DNA of 6,445 nucleotides from Rickettsiales bacterium (GTDB lineage Bacteria > Pseudomonadota > Alphaproteobacteria > Rs-D84): assembly GCA_031263295.1 (NCBI GenBank), contig JAISGC010000031.1, forward strand, positions 1 through 6,445, in the 5' to 3' direction. Of this stretch, positions 5,747-6,445 are shown one piece after another (position 1 is the stretch's first letter; the number at the start of each line of letters is the position of its first letter). The notes under the pieces are model-generated. The model did no database searches. It saw only the letters and a list, made by a program, of their open reading frames with translations, and was not told the origin of the DNA. The position numbers and the translations under genes were made by a program.

Positions 5747-6445
5747 ATGAAAAAGAGAATAAGAGAATTAGAGAATAAGAGAATGGATTTTGAGATAAAG
5801 GGAAAGCGCGAACGAACCGCCGCATTCTCTAATTCTCTAATTCTCTTATTCTCTCTTTGCTGCGCGGGCGAAGCCCGCGCGGCAAAGCTCTGCACCATCG
5901 GGGGCTCGTCGATATACAACAGCTATGTGCACGGGGGCGGGACGAATAACACCGGAAACTCCGGAGTTACCAGCGGCACTTGGGGCGGCGCGTCCGCGGG
6001 CGGATACTTGTGGGCGGTCGGTCAGAACTGCGCGTCGGACCAGACGCCCGGCGGTTGGACCGGCGGATGGGATTATGAAAAAACGAAAAAATTGGGAATG
6101 ACGGAGGCCGTCGTAAAGACCGCCTGCACGGGCGCGAACGCGTATTGGGGCATCGCGCTGTGCAGCGACAACCAGGCCAATTCGGGATACGGATACGGCG
6201 GCTATCAGCCGTCTCCGGCCACCGCATACGGCCAGGACCCGGCGAACACGAACGCGGCCAACTCTAAAAACTGCTATTGTCGGATGATGGGTCAGAAGAT
6301 AAATGGCGTTAGCAGCTCCGCCGCGGGCGTGTGGGCGTTCCTGAGCGCGGACGCCGCGTCCGACTGCGCCACGTATTGCGCGAGCCTCTGCGCGTTCTAC
6401 GCCCGGCACAACGCGCCCTTCCGCTCCGCGGTCCTCGCGCCGTCA
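5747..6445 (+). CDS. Cysteine-rich secreted protein, function unknown (3' end beyond window)
   Basis: The frame runs 233 codons from ATG 5747 to the right edge without a stop. AGGGAG (5735-5740) six bases upstream fixes the start; ATG 5783 (residue 13) is an alternative. An N-terminal basic stretch and a hydrophobic core (about 27-39, FSNSLILLFSLCC) end in AGEARA, a good signal peptidase I site near 45/46, so export is likely; there is no proper lipobox. The mature part is rich in Gly, Asn, Ser and Ala and has nine cysteines: C49, C95, C127, C139, C176, C178, C207, C211, C215. The last five form NCYCRM ... VWAFLS ... SDCATYCASLCA, which looks like a disulfide-bonded module. I recall similar CxC...WxF...CxxxCxxxC patterns in proteins of uncultured gut alphaproteobacteria, but have not verified this. 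No enzyme motif is visible. The signal-peptide DNA is palindromic. Confidence 0.8.
   Translation, partial: MKKRIRELENKRMDFEIKGKRERTAAFSNSLILLFSLCCAGEARAAKLCTIGGSSIYNSYVHGGGTNNTGNSGVTSGTWGGASAGGYLWAVGQNCASDQTPGGWTGGWDYEKTKKLGMTEAVVKTACTGANAYWGIALCSDNQANSGYGYGGYQPSPATAYGQDPANTNAANSKNCYCRMMGQKINGVSSSAAGVWAFLSADAASDCATYCASLCAFYARHNAPFRSAVLAPS
5754..5854. repeat. 31-bp inverted repeat of 8-bp units inside the secreted-protein gene
   Basis: The left arm is AGAGAATA, AGAGAATT, AGAGAATA, AGAGAAT (5754-5784). The right arm is ATTCTCTA, ATTCTCTA, ATTCTCTT, ATTCTCT (5824-5854). The arms pair at 30 of 31 positions, with a 39-nt loop. The left arm begins five bases after the start codon; the right arm encodes the hydrophobic core of the signal peptide. 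Confidence 0.92.
5856..5886. repeat. 14-bp hairpin with GCGAAGC core encoding the signal-peptide cleavage region
   Basis: TTTGCTGCGCGGGC (5856-5869), GAA, GCCCGCGCGGCAAA (5873-5886): 13 Watson-Crick pairs plus one G-T. It encodes the residues around CCAGEARAAK. The GC core and GAA loop match the design of the hairpin at 4149-4163. It follows the right octamer arm after one base. Confidence 0.9.

Noticed and set aside
5487..5919. Open frames of 78-90 codons on both strands before the secreted-protein gene
   Set aside because: They cross the terminator and hairpins, or run antisense to the signal peptide, without ribosome sites.

Overview
The window looks like chromosomal DNA from a Gram-negative bacterium that makes lipopolysaccharide, most likely an uncultured, perhaps gut-type, alphaproteobacterium. 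The NusA sequence follows the alphaproteobacterial pattern closely, and lptF, lptD and a SurA-type chaperone sit in the order usual for that class. The DNA is GC-rich in the genes. The lineage is inferred from remembered family patterns, not from a search.

Layout. Positions 1-948 (minus strand) carry the first 316 codons of nusA, with a clear promoter and a leader hairpin in the 949-1051 gap. Divergent from it is an envelope-biogenesis operon on the plus strand: lptF (1052-2125), lptD (2107-4110, overlapping lptF by 19 bp) and a short surA-like gene (4211-4978). LptF is one of the inner-membrane permeases that extract LPS. LptD is the outer-membrane barrel that receives it. SurA-type chaperones escort barrels such as LptD through the periplasm, so the three products act along one route. 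No lptG lies between lptF and lptD, and no pdxA or rsmA follows surA within this window.

From 4111 on, the non-coding DNA is unusually rich in structured repeats. Between lptD and surA lies an inverted element (4116-4198) made of 7-bp units around a GC hairpin. Heptamers TAGGGAT/TAGGGGA overlap the surA stop (4976-4999). A compound palindrome fills 5010-5292: a perfect 30-bp outer stem, three inner hairpins, then a smaller three-way structure. Next comes what looks like a free-standing small-RNA gene: a near-consensus promoter (5381-5409), about 129 nt of foldable RNA, and an intrinsic terminator (5518-5543). A chain of further hairpins occupies 5549-5680.

The window ends inside a cysteine-rich, Gly/Asn/Ser/Ala-rich secreted protein (5747-6445, open at the right edge). 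Its signal peptide is written largely by a 31-bp inverted repeat of 8-bp units and a neighbouring 14-bp hairpin. Three loci (4116-4198, 4976-4999, 5754-5886) share a design of short 7- or 8-bp tandem units, and two of them also have inverted arms plus a hairpin with the GCGAAGC core. They may belong to one family of small palindromic elements, one of which has become coding sequence. This is the most interesting observation in the window.
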